Of a DNA stretch of 64,000 bases, positions 53,601 through 60,284 are shown in pieces. Where the stretch lies: the NCBI GenBank assembly GCA_963971405.1, contig OZ020490.1, positions 27,553,464-27,617,463 on the forward strand. Direction: 5' to 3'. The position numbers were made by a program, and so were the translations under genes. This stretch comes from Psococerastis gibbosa. Taxonomy: Eukaryota; Arthropoda; Insecta; Psocodea; Psocidae. A model generated the notes under the pieces. That model had not been told where the DNA came from and did no database searches. It saw only the letters and a list, made by a program, of their open reading frames with translations. Within the stretch, counting starts at the first letter, position 1. The number at the start of each line of letters is the position of its first letter.

Positions 53601-54247
53601 ATCGAGGTAAATACACGTTTATTTATATTATTATTATATAAAAATAATATTCCTAGTGTGCCTGACATTCCCATGCAAAATATCATTGGAATAATATTTT
53701 CTAAGTTCTCAGATATGGCACAGAACACTTAGCCAAAATGAAAGGGACAGGATGCTAAATAGTGACAAAGGGAGCAATAATATGAAGGTAAGTGAGGAAC
53801 CAGTAGAATCCGGGCTGATGGGCCGTGGTCGAAGTGAAAGAGAACTTCCAAACGTTTCGTCAACATCTGCGGTCGACATCTTCAGTGGAACTGCGTAGAC
53901 TTCTAAGATTGTATCTCGGAGGCTCAGCAGCGCTCAACAGTCGCTGCTGAGCCTCCGAGATACAATCTTAGAAGTCTACGCAGTTCCACTGAAGATGTCG
54001 ACCGCAGATGTTGACGAAACGTTTGGAAGTTCTCTTTCACTTCGACCACGGCCCATCAGCCCGGATTCTACTGGTTCCTCATTCGACTCCGGCCGTGAAA
54101 GCCTTTGCAGTTATAATATGAAGGTATGTATGGTAAGGTACGGTACCTGTGCGCTTGCAGACTCTGGCCCTCCGCGGACAGTGTACAGTCGAGGAACGCC
54201 TCGTCCTGGAAGAAACACTCTGCTTCGGCCACTAAATTGCTCGCATG
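26909..54247 (-). CDS. BTB zinc-finger transcription factor gene
   Basis: A nuclear DNA-binding regulator of the insect BTB-ZF type. Exons in coding order: 54147-54247, 36893-36992, 35481-35557, 34675-34830, 29149-29239, 27341-27563 and 26909-27050. The BTB fold is split over the first three (LDCTLSAEGQSLQAHR, PILIFNEMPFSVLRAVVAFI, AVQPFLHAAQTLLLRGL). Proline-rich linkers follow, then one C2HC and one C2H2 finger and the stop. The first recognised exon starts at HASNLV, so the start exon lies to the right. Phases show that one exon between 54147 and 36992 is missing (the VLSACSPYF block), and that 34675-34830 and 29149-29239 cannot be joined directly. The finger pair resembles lola-type isoforms, but the family member cannot be named. 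Confidence 0.8.
27341..27563 (-). CDS. BTB gene exon, acidic linker and first finger
   Basis: The acceptor is GTGGCAG and the donor is AACAG before GTATGC. 73 codons: VKQEPIAEVKVEVEDDEEED (with a VKQEP sumoylation-like motif), then LPCSTCHKKYRSRYALNR. The last part is the first half of a zinc finger whose histidine and final cysteine come from the next exon. Confidence 0.85.
27651..27970. mobile_element. Long-TIR MITE with TTAA ends
   Basis: 320 bp with inverted arms of more than 100 bases: TTAAGAGGACATGCTACGTA on the left is mirrored by ATAGCATGTCCTCTTAA on the right. If the TTAA is target sequence, this fits a piggyBac-type MITE. It lies in the intron directly upstream of the zinc-finger exon 27341-27563 of the BTB gene. 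No coding capacity. Confidence 0.75.
28020..29148. other. BTB gene intron, no gene seen
   Basis: AT-rich. A short imperfect inverted pair GGCGAGTTC (28358) and GAACTCGCC (28428) frames about 80 bases. No coding sequence is supported. Confidence 0.5.
29149..29239 (-). CDS. BTB gene exon, proline-rich linker
   Basis: The acceptor is TTTTTCAG and the donor is CCAG before GTCAGC. The frame that joins to the zinc-finger exon reads FRLERPPVEETPSEPPPPPL, then QLPELPTCVP. That frame does not join to 34675-34830, so an unseen exon or an alternative isoform lies between them. Confidence 0.65.
29240..30596. other. BTB gene intron, no gene seen
   Basis: AT-rich with a CT microsatellite at about 30333-30348. 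A weak RT-end-like reading on the minus strand at 29744-29959 (AIRNTFIREAITQLLKHRHL) may be a LINE C-terminal scrap. Nothing else is supported. Confidence 0.45.
30673..31123. mobile_element. Nested 450-bp near-perfect hairpin
   Basis: Runs from GGTAAGTATTGTAAGAAAAG to the mirrored CTTTTCTTACAATATTTACC, symmetric around about 30905. It interrupts the left arm of the 3.5 kb element between TTTCCTATAT and the GAGTCGG block that is continuous in the right arm. Its centre carries GGCGGATGACAATACCTGTC and the mirror AGACAGGTATTGTCATCC, the same motif as the outer ends. Confidence 0.8.
31930..32245. repeat. G-tract and C-tract framed block
   Basis: Begins GTAGATCCAGCCCATT and a 12-base G-tract; ends with a 10-base C-tract and CATGATGAGCTGGATCCGTC. 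The ends are partly inverted. The same block occurs inverted at 58740-59065. No target duplication was clear. Confidence 0.55.
32612..32646. repeat. TAA microsatellite
   Basis: About eleven AAT/TAA units. Confidence 0.9.
32672..33003. mobile_element. hAT-like G-tract MITE, perfect 8-bp TSD
   Basis: 332 bp with ends CAAGGCCGTAGCCAGG and CCTTGGCTACGGCCTTG (perfectly inverted except at one base), flanked by perfect AGGACAAT repeats (32664-32671 and 33004-33011). Three internal G-tracts start near 32703, 32829 and 32943. It is nested in the 3.5 kb foldback element. The copy at 58.2-59.5 kb seems to lack it, since TATAATTTTAATACTAATTA runs without it near 58580. Confidence 0.9.
34675..34830 (-). 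CDS. BTB gene exon, proline-rich linker
   Basis: The acceptor is TATTTGCAG and the donor is CCAG before GTAAAT. 51 codons, alanine/proline-rich: AAASVKPSAGPPPPLAKPPG, then SSGRRLYSKRC and TVPAPHPG. GC content is far above the surrounding intron. It is a low-complexity linker, so the exon is supported mainly by splice sites and phase with 35481-35557. Confidence 0.75.
35481..35557 (-). CDS. BTB gene exon, end of BTB domain
   Basis: The acceptor is TATTTGCAG and the donor is CAAG before GTAAGG. 25 codons: VDVPESAVQPFLHAAQTLLL and RGLSQ. It joins in phase with 36893-36992 on one side and 34675-34830 on the other. This is the family V....L..FL..A..L.I.GL helix. Confidence 0.88.
35700..36888 (-). 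mobile_element. 5'-truncated LINE fragment
   Basis: RT reading at 36882-36118 (254 codons): ALLVDLSRAFECCDKE, then an internal loss of the PQGS region, then KLVAFADDICLLYS (catalytic FADD intact), VQYLGVIFQNNLKWDQHI and LSYGLAVWGG. Further broken C-terminal reading runs to about 35730. Its 5' end lies about ten bases from the donor of BTB exon 36893-36992. Same orientation as the BTB gene. Confidence 0.8.
36893..36992 (-). CDS. BTB gene exon, second half of BTB domain
   Basis: The acceptor is TTTTTGCAG and the donor is GGCAG before GTACGC. 33 codons plus two bases: SLLRVAGDKQPILIFNEMPF, then SVLRAVVAFIYNG. This matches HP.I.L.D....L...V.FMY.GEV. A LINE fragment begins about ten bases beyond its donor site. 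Confidence 0.85.
37430..37515 (-). repeat. tRNA-derived SINE relic
   Basis: On the minus strand the box B-like GTGTTCGAGTCCCGCC follows a D-arm-like and anticodon-like region. The flanks GGGCCTGGCGGGGACATGAT and CGGCGTCCACATAATG are SINE-like. No clean cloverleaf folds by eye, so it is called only a tRNA-derived relic. Confidence 0.4.
38216..39010 (+). pseudogene. Inner LINE endonuclease
   Basis: 264 codons of apurinic-like endonuclease: YQHNIRSLVNK, ILCLSETWL, GGGVAIYTRK, FFLGDMNVDV, CIDHCYT and LSDHKIILTT, so all catalytic blocks are recognisable. The frame ends at 39008-39010 by a frameshift; the RT frame starts downstream at 39058. Otherwise well preserved, which suggests a younger insertion than the LINE around it. 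Confidence 0.8.
39058..40455 (+). pseudogene. Inner LINE reverse transcriptase
   Basis: 465 codons: KVIPIHKKGSKTSVGNYRPI, GFVPGRSTKSAI, TAIFLDLSKAFDSM, MGIPQGSVLGPILF and VIYADDTNALI, the complete catalytic core with intact YADD. A 16-base C-tract (about 39488-39503) is read as PPPPPP inside the frame. The protein is cut off after CNQPVTYKMVAS, just where the FLG and thumb part should follow; the next sequence belongs to the outer LINE. Confidence 0.85.
41341..45109. other. BTB gene intron, repeats only
   Basis: No coding sequence supported. It holds GAACCGGTCCGAGTTTACTC (42498, shared with 23.57 kb), an 18-base G-tract (about 42613), a block at 42150-42250 related to the flanks of the 3.5 kb foldback element, and at 43065-43260 a CAGACAGACAGACAGAC tail with AATTTTATCAAAATCGACCG, a type common at the ends of arthropod retroposons. 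The readings at 43811-44128 and 44479-44727 lack recognisable domains. Confidence 0.5.
42150..42250. repeat. Related empty site of the 3.5 kb foldback element
   Basis: On the minus strand it reads AACCTGGGATTTAAAATGTA and AACAAG. The insertion at 30608-34106 has AACCTGGGATTA on its left and ACCTGGGATTAAAAAATGTA and AACAAG on its right. The block is itself a small inverted repeat (AAAAATGTAAACAA against TTGTTTACATTTT). Confidence 0.7.
45966..46060 (-). repeat. SINE-like repeat copy
   Basis: On the minus strand: CGACCACGGCCTATTAGCTC, then CTCACCAGACTCCGGCC and GGAAGCC. It belongs to the same family as 9289-9400 and 53791-54112 (GACCACGGCCCATCAGCC, CGACTCCGGCCGTGAAAGCC). Confidence 0.55.
46084..46629 (-). 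pseudogene. LINE RT thumb and C-terminal part
   Basis: 181 codons: IVQSHLSYAITAWGGAYQNV, then QRKILKIIYRVDNRHPTKEL and HTRPLQQQRARTALIQHQTQ, the normal region after the RT palm. It ends in a TATA microsatellite region. It follows RT fingers after a deletion that removed the catalytic palm. Confidence 0.75.
46640..47194 (-). pseudogene. LINE RT fingers, catalytic palm deleted
   Basis: 184 codons: VSIVIPCYKAGANERSEVNN, YRPISLLSNVSKIFEK, GFRKNRSTCDAI, TMFLDIKKAFDTVPHDRLL and SIGLQQGSTLSSLFFILYAN. After DLMSVNTHDKKTKE the frame ends, where about 100 or more residues including YADD are expected. Confidence 0.8.
47260..48279 (-). pseudogene. LINE endonuclease second half and linker
   Basis: 339 codons: MVGDININILDDN, FTRITETTRSCIDHIFIH and THITDHYTQLINI (the DH catalytic pair), then an asparagine/lysine-rich linker with WKVINEITNNKNGNKQQIH and the start of RT at TIKKLKNKKSTGIDSISI. 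A stop or frameshift near 48290 separates it from the first half. Confidence 0.8.
48310..48690 (-). pseudogene. LINE endonuclease first half
   Basis: MNIRSATKNTDQFLIFLQSV, DIIILTEAFI (catalytic E) and GIVIYYRSTL. Open for 118 codons from the first methionine and broken by a stop before the GD.N block of the next piece. Confidence 0.75.
48808..48880 (-). tRNA. tRNA-like unit 1 (GGU-type anticodon, C33)
   Basis: 73 nt that fold as a standard cloverleaf: acceptor GGGCTTG with CAAGCCC (7 of 7), D-arm GTC with GAC, anticodon stem ACGCC with GGCGT, loop CCGGTTA, T-arm GTGGG with CCCGC and loop TTCGAAT, discriminator A. Box A (TGGTCCAGCGG) and box B (GGTTCGAATCC) for RNA polymerase III are intact. 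Position 33 is C instead of the invariant U, and the anticodon would be GGU. It therefore looks tRNA-derived rather than a working tRNA gene. Confidence 0.6.
49021..49093 (+). tRNA. tRNA-like unit 2
   Basis: Identical in sequence and fold to the unit at 48808-48880, in opposite orientation. It is directly preceded by the end of the inverted B flank, so this unit lost its own B flank. Confidence 0.6.
49342..49414 (+). tRNA. tRNA-like unit 3
   Basis: Identical to the other two units, with the complete B flank upstream (from about 49194) and a short A flank downstream ending at GGTT before the 10-base target repeat. Confidence 0.6.
49585..50511 (-). CDS. LINE ORF1 with PHD finger and coiled coil
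   Basis: 308 uninterrupted codons. The N-terminus is a C4HC3 PHD-type finger (CKKCSDLISSDAVYCEGC, YHFECC, WRCMECK). A coiled coil lies at about residues 85-155 (EKGLNYLSDQYDGLNSKMDI, INQLENGLKEKDLKINDLSE). An L1-type RRM-like part follows (EVAHRIGAAQGRTPAVIVQF), then a basic tail. It is an RNA-binding ORF1 of the CR1/jockey type. This is the only intact frame of the element. Confidence 0.85.
   Translation of the reverse strand: MTSTCKKCSDLISSDAVYCEGCASNYHFECCNLRETVYRKMTVENKTVWRCMECKATKNNVNDVAQDNSIECTLKTLVTEVRNMGKKLQEMEKGLNYLSDQYDGLNSKMDIIVQMKNKINQLENGLKEKDLKINDLSERIIKLEQYGRNKNIEIRELEQSANENIEEKVLQIANKLQINITNNDIEVAHRIGAAQGRTPAVIVQFNSRKVREAFLMKKKIIIITNKEIHGNSPSNNSRIYIGENLSPFYKDLLWKTKMKAKSEQFTYVWFNNGVLVRKQSNAPVMKINSEKDLSKITNKKTADKNTAH
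51811..52242 (+). pseudogene. LINE RT fingers
   Basis: KIVPIFKEGDPSLASQYRPI, GFRAGRSTELAIFEL and VLQIDLSKCFDLIDHTIM. Real homology ends at GRKQV (52209); the last ten codons come from the A-rich insertion. Confidence 0.8.
52210..52370. mobile_element. 161-bp insertion with 11-bp target duplication
   Basis: Flanked by perfect GAAAGCAAGTA repeats (52199-52209 and 52371-52381). Removing the insert and one repeat restores the RT frame of the LINE. Inside, the plus strand starts A-rich (AACAAAAATAAACAAAAAAT) and ends AAGAACTGCAA. No terminal inverted repeats, pol III boxes or coding sequence were seen; its class is unknown. Confidence 0.8.
52604..53356 (+). pseudogene. LINE RT thumb and C-terminal part
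   Basis: 250 codons following the FADD box (which lies just upstream at about 52535): WLKQHRLIPNLEKTKVMY, MNYLGVQLDEQLLWKEHI, LSYCLGVWGGAATTHLRPL, then the C-terminal region ending at 53356. The expected order for CR1/jockey-type RT. Confidence 0.8.
53791..54112 (+). mobile_element. Hairpin SINE-like insertion, 14-bp TSD
   Basis: 322 bp flanked by identical 14-mers ATAATATGAAGGTA (53777-53790 and 54113-54126). Arms of about 138 bases (53793-53930 and 53944-54081) are nearly perfect mirror copies around a short centre near 53937. A single-copy tail of 30 bases (CATTCGACTCCGGCCGTGAA, CCTTTGCAGTT) follows. It lies about 30 bases from the donor of BTB exon 54147-54247. Its right arm belongs to the same family as 9289-9400 and 45966-46060. 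Confidence 0.8.
54147..54247 (-). CDS. BTB gene exon, first half of BTB domain
   Basis: The acceptor is TTTTTGCAG and the donor is CACAG before GTACCG. 33 codons: HASNLVAEAECFFQDEAF, then LDCTLSAEGQSLQAHR. This matches the family pattern NH.SNL...F..L...E...D.TL..EG..L.AHK. Most insect members begin with a WNNH block just upstream, expected in the preceding exon. Confidence 0.85.
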
Positions 54248-55311
54248 CTGCAAAAATACACACATAATAACCACAAGCTAAGTAAGACCGGTAGCTGTGA
54301 GTAAGATGAGCATCCGCAGCGAAAAGTGTAAACAATGAAGCAACAAAAACTGAGTTGTGACTGGTTGGAGGTTCACGTCATAAGCTCATCACAGTAATAA
54401 TAAAGCTATTTAAATGCGGGTCAAGTGGGCCGGTTTCTGTTGGAAGGGTAAATTTGTTCTTCATTTGCCATTTTTTTTTTTTTGCAATTATTTCTATTAG
54501 CACATAGGCCCAATGATACTTATAAATACAACAACAACAACCTCTTTATAGTGTCTACTTATATTTAGATTATTAGTCGCAGCAGCTATTGCAGTATTCC
54601 GAAGTATGGTAACTACAAGAAGCACCTATGGTATACATCCCCCCAAAATCCCTTGGGATAATTAAGGGTAGGGTGTGATATTTCTTCTTTTGTTGTCTTG
54701 TAGGAAGAAAAAAAATACATTTGATTTGCTTTGACATACACCTATTACAGCCAAAATCAAGCTATTTAGATGGTGTCAAGTGCGCAAAAACTTACCGAGA
54801 CTGGTAAATTTTTAATTTTTCGCTGTTTTCTTTGTTTTTTTTACCCCTATTGGCCTATTCCCTAAAAACGTGGAAAAACCTCCTTTGCCGTCTCACCGTC
54901 ATCAGCAATACTTAGGTTATAGTTTGGCACCGTCTATTATAATATATCTTATCGGTATGTATGGATGGGCACCCGCAGCGCATGCAATGAATCGACAACT
55001 AATTAGTTTCCTGCGCAATTGACCTTGGGTCCCTGGCATTGGTTTTAGCTTCATATTTCGCTTATGACGAGAACCTCCTTAAGGGTAATGTAGACGCTTT
55101 TTGCTGCTTCATTGTATGTGTTGTGTACGGCCACCTGATATATACCTGATTACACCACAAACAAAATTATAGCCTAGCCGAATAACACTCCAACGTCCAA
55201 GATAGACTTTTTGTTCTATTACTAAGCCAACTTAGCGGAGTTGAGGCTATAAAGCCCTCTCTTACACTCAAATAGGAAAAGCCGGGACCGCCTGCTTTAC
55301 ATGCCCTCCGA
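54248..55311. other. No gene seen
   Basis: Upstream of the first recognised BTB exon. The expected N-terminal exon (family start with WNNH) was not found here. AT-rich with two T-tracts. No repeat was recognised. Confidence 0.45.
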
Positions 55312-55396
55312 AGCATGGCCAGGAAGCGTGGGACTCGAACCAACATCCTTTCGGGTGACAGTCGAAGTCTGTACCACTACTCTACATGCAATCCAT
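55312..55396 (-). repeat. tRNA-Asp-like SINE head
   Basis: On the minus strand: box A-like TAGAGTAGTGGT, an anticodon loop CTGTCAC (GUC anticodon with U33), and box B GGTTCGAGTCCCACG. The anticodon and D regions resemble tRNA-Asp, but the acceptor stem does not pair and the T-stem has a mismatch. A tRNA-derived repeat rather than a tRNA gene. Confidence 0.5.
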
Positions 55397-55559
55397 GGTT
55401 GCAGCTCGACGTCGTCACAAAAACAATTGCAACTAAATAACTAAGAAATTAATAATTAACTGTTCGCGTTTTGCGCTCTAATTGTCAAAAAATAAAATAC
55501 AAATACCTAACAAAACAAACAAACTATTTAATTCCTAACAGGTGGTTTAATAAGTAACA

Positions 55560-56530
55560 CTACCTAAGTCAGTCTCCATGACCTCTTTAAAGGAATAGGG
55601 ACAGACTGAGACTAAAAGATTTTTGAGCCTAGATTTTAATGCCGTATGAGGCAGGCTCACCATCTCCAAGGGGAGCTTGTTTAGTATTTTGGAGCCAAGA
55701 TGTGCTGGTCAACGTGTTGTGGCCACTATCCTCTTTCTTTCGAGAACCAGTCTGCCCCTGTTCCTCGTATCGTGTTCATGAATGTCACAATTGCGACGGA
55801 ACGGCAACTGGTGTGCGTGATAGGATATGTAAGGCTGAGAGTGTCAAAATTCCCAGTAATGGAAAAAGGGGACGACATGACGCCCTTTGGTCCCAGGTCC
55901 CATTCAACGCCCTGATGGCCCTTTTCTGCATCTTAAAGATGCGAGTAGCGTCGGAAGAACCTCCCCAGCACTCGACACCATATCGTAGCCTGCTCTCAAA
56001 CAAGGCATAATACGCTGTAATTAGTGTTTGTATATCTACACGGTATGAAAGGTTTCTGAGGAGATATACCACTGACGCTAATTTTGGGCAGAGTCTAGCA
56101 ACATGGGGGTGCCAGGTCAGGTCTGAGTCAAATTTCACCCCCAGGAACACTGCAGACTGCGTCTGACGTGTCGCCGATTTTGATGACTGGAGTTAGCTTC
56201 CTAGAATTATTGGTGGCGAACACAGTGTATTCAGTTTTGCTGGTATTAAGCACTAGTCGGTTGTTATCGAGATAAGATTTTACTATGGACCTTACGGCGC
56301 AACCATCAGACCCTGACACGTCTTCATTTTCCACCTCAAGTATCACCACTGTGCCGTCTGCATAGAGACTTGCACAAGGTGCACTTGGAGCAGATTCCAG
56401 TTGGCCAGTGAGGTCATTGATATATATTAGAAAGAGGGTGGGACCGAGAATGCTGCCTTGAGGGACACCTGTGGTTACAGGCAACCAATCCCCTCCGTCA
56501 TTGGCCGCACTAAACTCACCATTGCGGGCT
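55560..56530 (-). mobile_element. 5'-truncated LINE, catalytic box mutated
   Basis: RT at 56484-56128: TGVPQGSILGPTLFLIYIND, then SLYADGTVV (YADG instead of YADD), LDNNRLVLNTSKTEY. The thumb follows in another frame at 56150-55785: MFLGVKFDSDLTWHPHV, LRYGVECWGG. Broken C-terminal reading runs to about 55560. A second case in the window of aspartate to glycine at the second catalytic position. Confidence 0.8.
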
Positions 56531-57467
56531 CCTTTATGTTACATATAGGCTACTACAACATAATAAATTGACCATTCCAATCTACAATAATTGATAGTTG
56601 AAAAAACGAATGATCATTCTCCCCACGCCAGTACTAGGACAATAACACCATTGAATTTTCGTATTGGCCTTTATTGGGCAAACTGCCCAAGTTCTACAGA
56701 GGTGCCGTCAGCCAGAAGCATGCGACAATGTAAACTGAGTTCCAGTTGTTTGCTCAAACTAACGACACAAACATGGGTATCCGAAAAGCCAGACTCCCAC
56801 ATTGCCTTATCACTTCTGCGAGAGCGATTCTATATGTATGTACGCATTTTACTGTACTGCATTCATAACTGCATAGTAGACAACTTATAAAGATTTCAAC
56901 TTCACAACTCCAATAGATTCTTTTAAAACATAAAATAACAACAGATAGTTTAAACAAACTTTGGAATGTTATTGAGGGTATATAACCAAGTAAGGTTTAG
57001 GCATACACAAAGCTGTGGGCTATAATCACCGTAACTAATCCTATTATGTCGTACCTGGTCCCATCGAAGGCTGTAATGTTTCAATTCAGCCATTTCTACA
57101 CAACAATATTATCAATGCCGTAAAACCAACTTGTTGCTTCCAGCAAGCATATTATCACCACACCAGTGAGGCAGTGACAGTGACACCACCTCAGACCTCA
57201 GTCAACAAATCAACAATAAAAGTAAAAAAACAAATCTCACTGATGACTGAACTCACTGGAATGTGCTGCTATCTTTCGGCTGTAGGCAACACCAACACCG
57301 ATCACAATAGAACATTCCAGAACACGTGAACTTGATATCCGTTCTGATTGGTTGGATATCTAAAGGCGCCATTGGCGGCCATTACCCCATGTATTTCCAT
57401 ATGAGGTTGGTTGACTTATCTCCATTTTCGTGTTTTTAATTAAATTTTGAAACGAACATGGAGTTAA
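56531..57467. other. No gene seen
   Basis: Intergenic, without a supported reading frame or recognised repeat. Confidence 0.45.
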
Positions 57468-57851
57468 GTTACCCATTCCACCGACCGGCTAGGGCTATTT
57501 ACAAAAACAGTGACGTGGTAGCAGACATTTAGGACTTAGGCGGGGTTTCCATCGACCTCGCATTGCAGAATTGACGGAAATGTTTATTTTCCTCTATGCC
57601 ATAGTTAAAATTGATCAATGATCATACAGTAAAATCACAAACAAACAAACTAAAATTAAAAAATGGCGTCATGGGACATGTTAAGTTCAAACATTTTAAT
57701 AGATTTCTCTAAAAAGAAAAATTCAAATTTCCGTCAATGTCATTTGCATTCTGCAATGCGAGGTCGTTGGAAACGCCACCTAAGTCTTGAATGTCTGCTA
57801 CCACGTCACCGTTTTTGTAAATAGCCCTAGCCGGTCGGTGGAATGGGCGCC
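57468..57851. mobile_element. Long-TIR MITE, second copy
   Basis: Same family as 13375-13754, with arms ending CCCATTCCACCGACCGGCTA and GGTCGGTGGAATGGGCGCC. The left end is mutated (GTTACCC). Flanks TAA or TTA (57464-57467 and 57852-57854). Confidence 0.85.
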
Positions 57852-58169
57852 TTAGTTCGTACGGAAGTGAATAAGCGGTAAACGTTAAGGCAAGATACAT
57901 AAAAAATTGAGATTATCGGCTAGGATTCCATGAAATGGGACGGTAAATCGGGAGAGTGACCGAAAGTAACGGCCCTTGATATCTATACATACCTAATTCA
58001 CGACTACAGCTTTATTTACACAGTGGAGGAATTTCCAGCCAGGAACGGTTTAGAGGCCTTTCAGCTGGTTTGCTTGTAAAAATCCTACCGGCATCATCTG
58101 ATATCCTATTTTTTTATGGCTTCCAACCTGGATTAGGATAAAGACTTACATGAATAAGTAATTGATACA

Positions 58170-59540
58170 TACTGCAGATACATTAGCCCACCGAACAAAG
58201 AATAACCTTATCCCATTGATATACATGGATTCCTACCACGGCACCTAGACCACGCAGAACAAATGTCTTCACTTTTGGTCACATGACAAAATTAATAAGC
58301 TTATTTGGGCAAGAAGTGGTAGACTCCATTGTGTTCAATCCGATTTAGACGCATTTCATTGCCTGCTATTTAATCTATTTACCAATTTATCCAGTTTTTC
58401 TTTGGTTTGACATAATGGTTATGTCCTGCTCTGCTTATAATTGCAGTAATAGGTTCAAGAAATGTCGAGAAACGGGGGAAATTATTACTTTTCACAAGTA
58501 AGTGTTCGCCATTAGTTGAGGCAACATTTATGGGCTTATTTAAGTTTTCTTAATCGTTATGCACACTTTAAATTGTCCTGTATAATTTTAATACTAATTA
58601 GGCAGTTTTTAATTGTTAAATAGCAAAAACTTGCCTGCTCGGAGAAATTTATGCACTGCTATCATGACGAAGGAGAGTTTTCTGCTCCAATGCAATTATG
58701 CAGTTAATACTAAAATTCGAATGCAGCAGGTGTGAGTGGATCAGGGATGGATCCAGGCCATTGGGGGGGGGGGGGGGGTTGTGGGACAAAATAGGCAAAA
58801 CCTATGTATAGTATCGATTAAATCAGAGCGTTATAAAATTTAACTAATAAAATAGATTTACCAAAAAAAATTTTTTGGGGGATAGCCGCTGCCTCCCTAG
58901 CTGTATCCGTCCATGAAGGAGGGAGCTATCCCCAAAAGATTATAAGCCAGCCTGTTGTAAGTTGCCTAACTTATTACGTTATAATGCAATAGATAGGCTA
59001 CTACATATGTTTATTATATTTTGAGCCAAATTGCCCCCCCCCCCCCAACGGGCTGGATGTACCCCTGGTATAGATAGGAGACTAATTTTAGGAAGTTGAA
59101 CACTTCAAATTTAGTCCCAATGCAATTAAATAGACAAACATGGTGGTAAGATTAGACTAAATAGTTTGACTATCCTTTTGTTAAATTGCTGCTTGACACA
59201 ATATTTCTTAGTAACATATTCCTAGCTCAATATTAATACATCTTCATAAATGCCGGTGTGTGACCATAGAATATTGTTCTATAATAAATAAATAGAAATT
59301 ACAAAAGCAAAAAATGGCAATTAATCGTATATTAAAATAATTATTCAAATACATCAAATTTACACGTAGTCTAAGTGTATATGGTATGGGACGCTTCTGT
59401 CCGAATAACCAAGATATCAGGTTTTGTCCGTTGCCGACAGCCCAGGCGCTCCTGGTGTGTAATTCCAGTGTATTTATTATATAGTTCAATGCCTTATCCT
59501 AACGGTATTAATGGTCTTATGGATACGGTTATTCTCTGTT
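58170..59540. repeat. Inverted copy of the 31.5-33.4 kb repeat
   Basis: Matches 31505-33420 in reverse orientation (TTTGGTTTGACATAATGGTT against AACCATTATGTCAAACCAAA type blocks, AAATGTCTTCACTTTTGGTC, GCGCTCCTGGTGTG). It contains the G/C-tract block at 58740-59065. The repeat has different later insertions in each place. Confidence 0.7.
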
Positions 59541-59620
59541 CGGTGGCCTACTATATCTGAAGTATATGTATGTGTGTATCAATAAAATTACTTATTCATG
59601 TAAAATGGAGTTAAGTGAAC

Positions 59621-60274
59621 ACATGCGATTCGTAGTCCACAAATTCAACTTACTCGAGTCGTGCTTATGTGCATCATCCATGACGTCATTGTTATTTTGA
59701 TGGTTGTACCCCAGGTTCCATGCCGGCATCAGGCATGCCCGATCATTAAGTCTAATAAAATCATCTACAATTCTAAAATATGTTATTGTTGGAAAGCTTA
59801 TGTGAGCACAAACTTGTACAATGTTGGGTCAAATCAAATGAAATAAATACAGTATACCACTGGCCATTATTAAGGCGGGTATTCCATATACGTACAACGT
59901 CAATGAAAATTATGAAATTGAAGGTGGTAGCAGAATTTTTAGTATGTCTTTAATGTCTGCTACCACCTTCAATTTCATAATTTTCATTGACGTTGTAGGC
60001 TGCGTATGTGGAATGGGCACCTAAAACAGACAGCCAGTAATTGAAGGTGCAGGAAGAGTGCTTCCAACAAAGTCAAAGTATTTTATGGTTTTGAGGGTAT
60101 TCGGACGGACCGACCCTGGTAATGATGTTTTAAGTTGGACCCTGATGGATTGCACAATGGGCTGACACCAGTGGGACGTCCGACCCACAGAACAACATAA
60201 TATATGGTCCGACCTTGGCGCATGCGCATAAGCACGACTCGGGTAAGTTGAATTTGTGGACTACGAATCGCATG
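59621..60274. mobile_element. TIR element with 10-bp TSD (Mutator-like)
   Basis: Ends ACATGCGATTCGTAGTCCAC and GTGGACTACGAATCGCATG are inverted, with arms of about 47 bases (CAAATTCAACTTACTCGAGT on the left). Direct repeats TTAAGTGAAC flank it (59611-59620 and 60275-60284). The 10-base duplication and long arms suggest Mutator-like. It contains a nested MITE. A part (ACAGAACAACATAATATATG) also occurs at 25.78 kb. Confidence 0.85.
59874..60021. mobile_element. Short hairpin MITE, nested
   Basis: 148 bp from GGCGGGTATTCCATATACG to GTGGAATGGGCACC, almost fully self-complementary, flanked by TAA (59871-59873 and 60022-60024). A sister of 22905-23066 with a different inner sequence. Confidence 0.88.
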
Positions 60275-60284
60275 TTAAGTGAAC

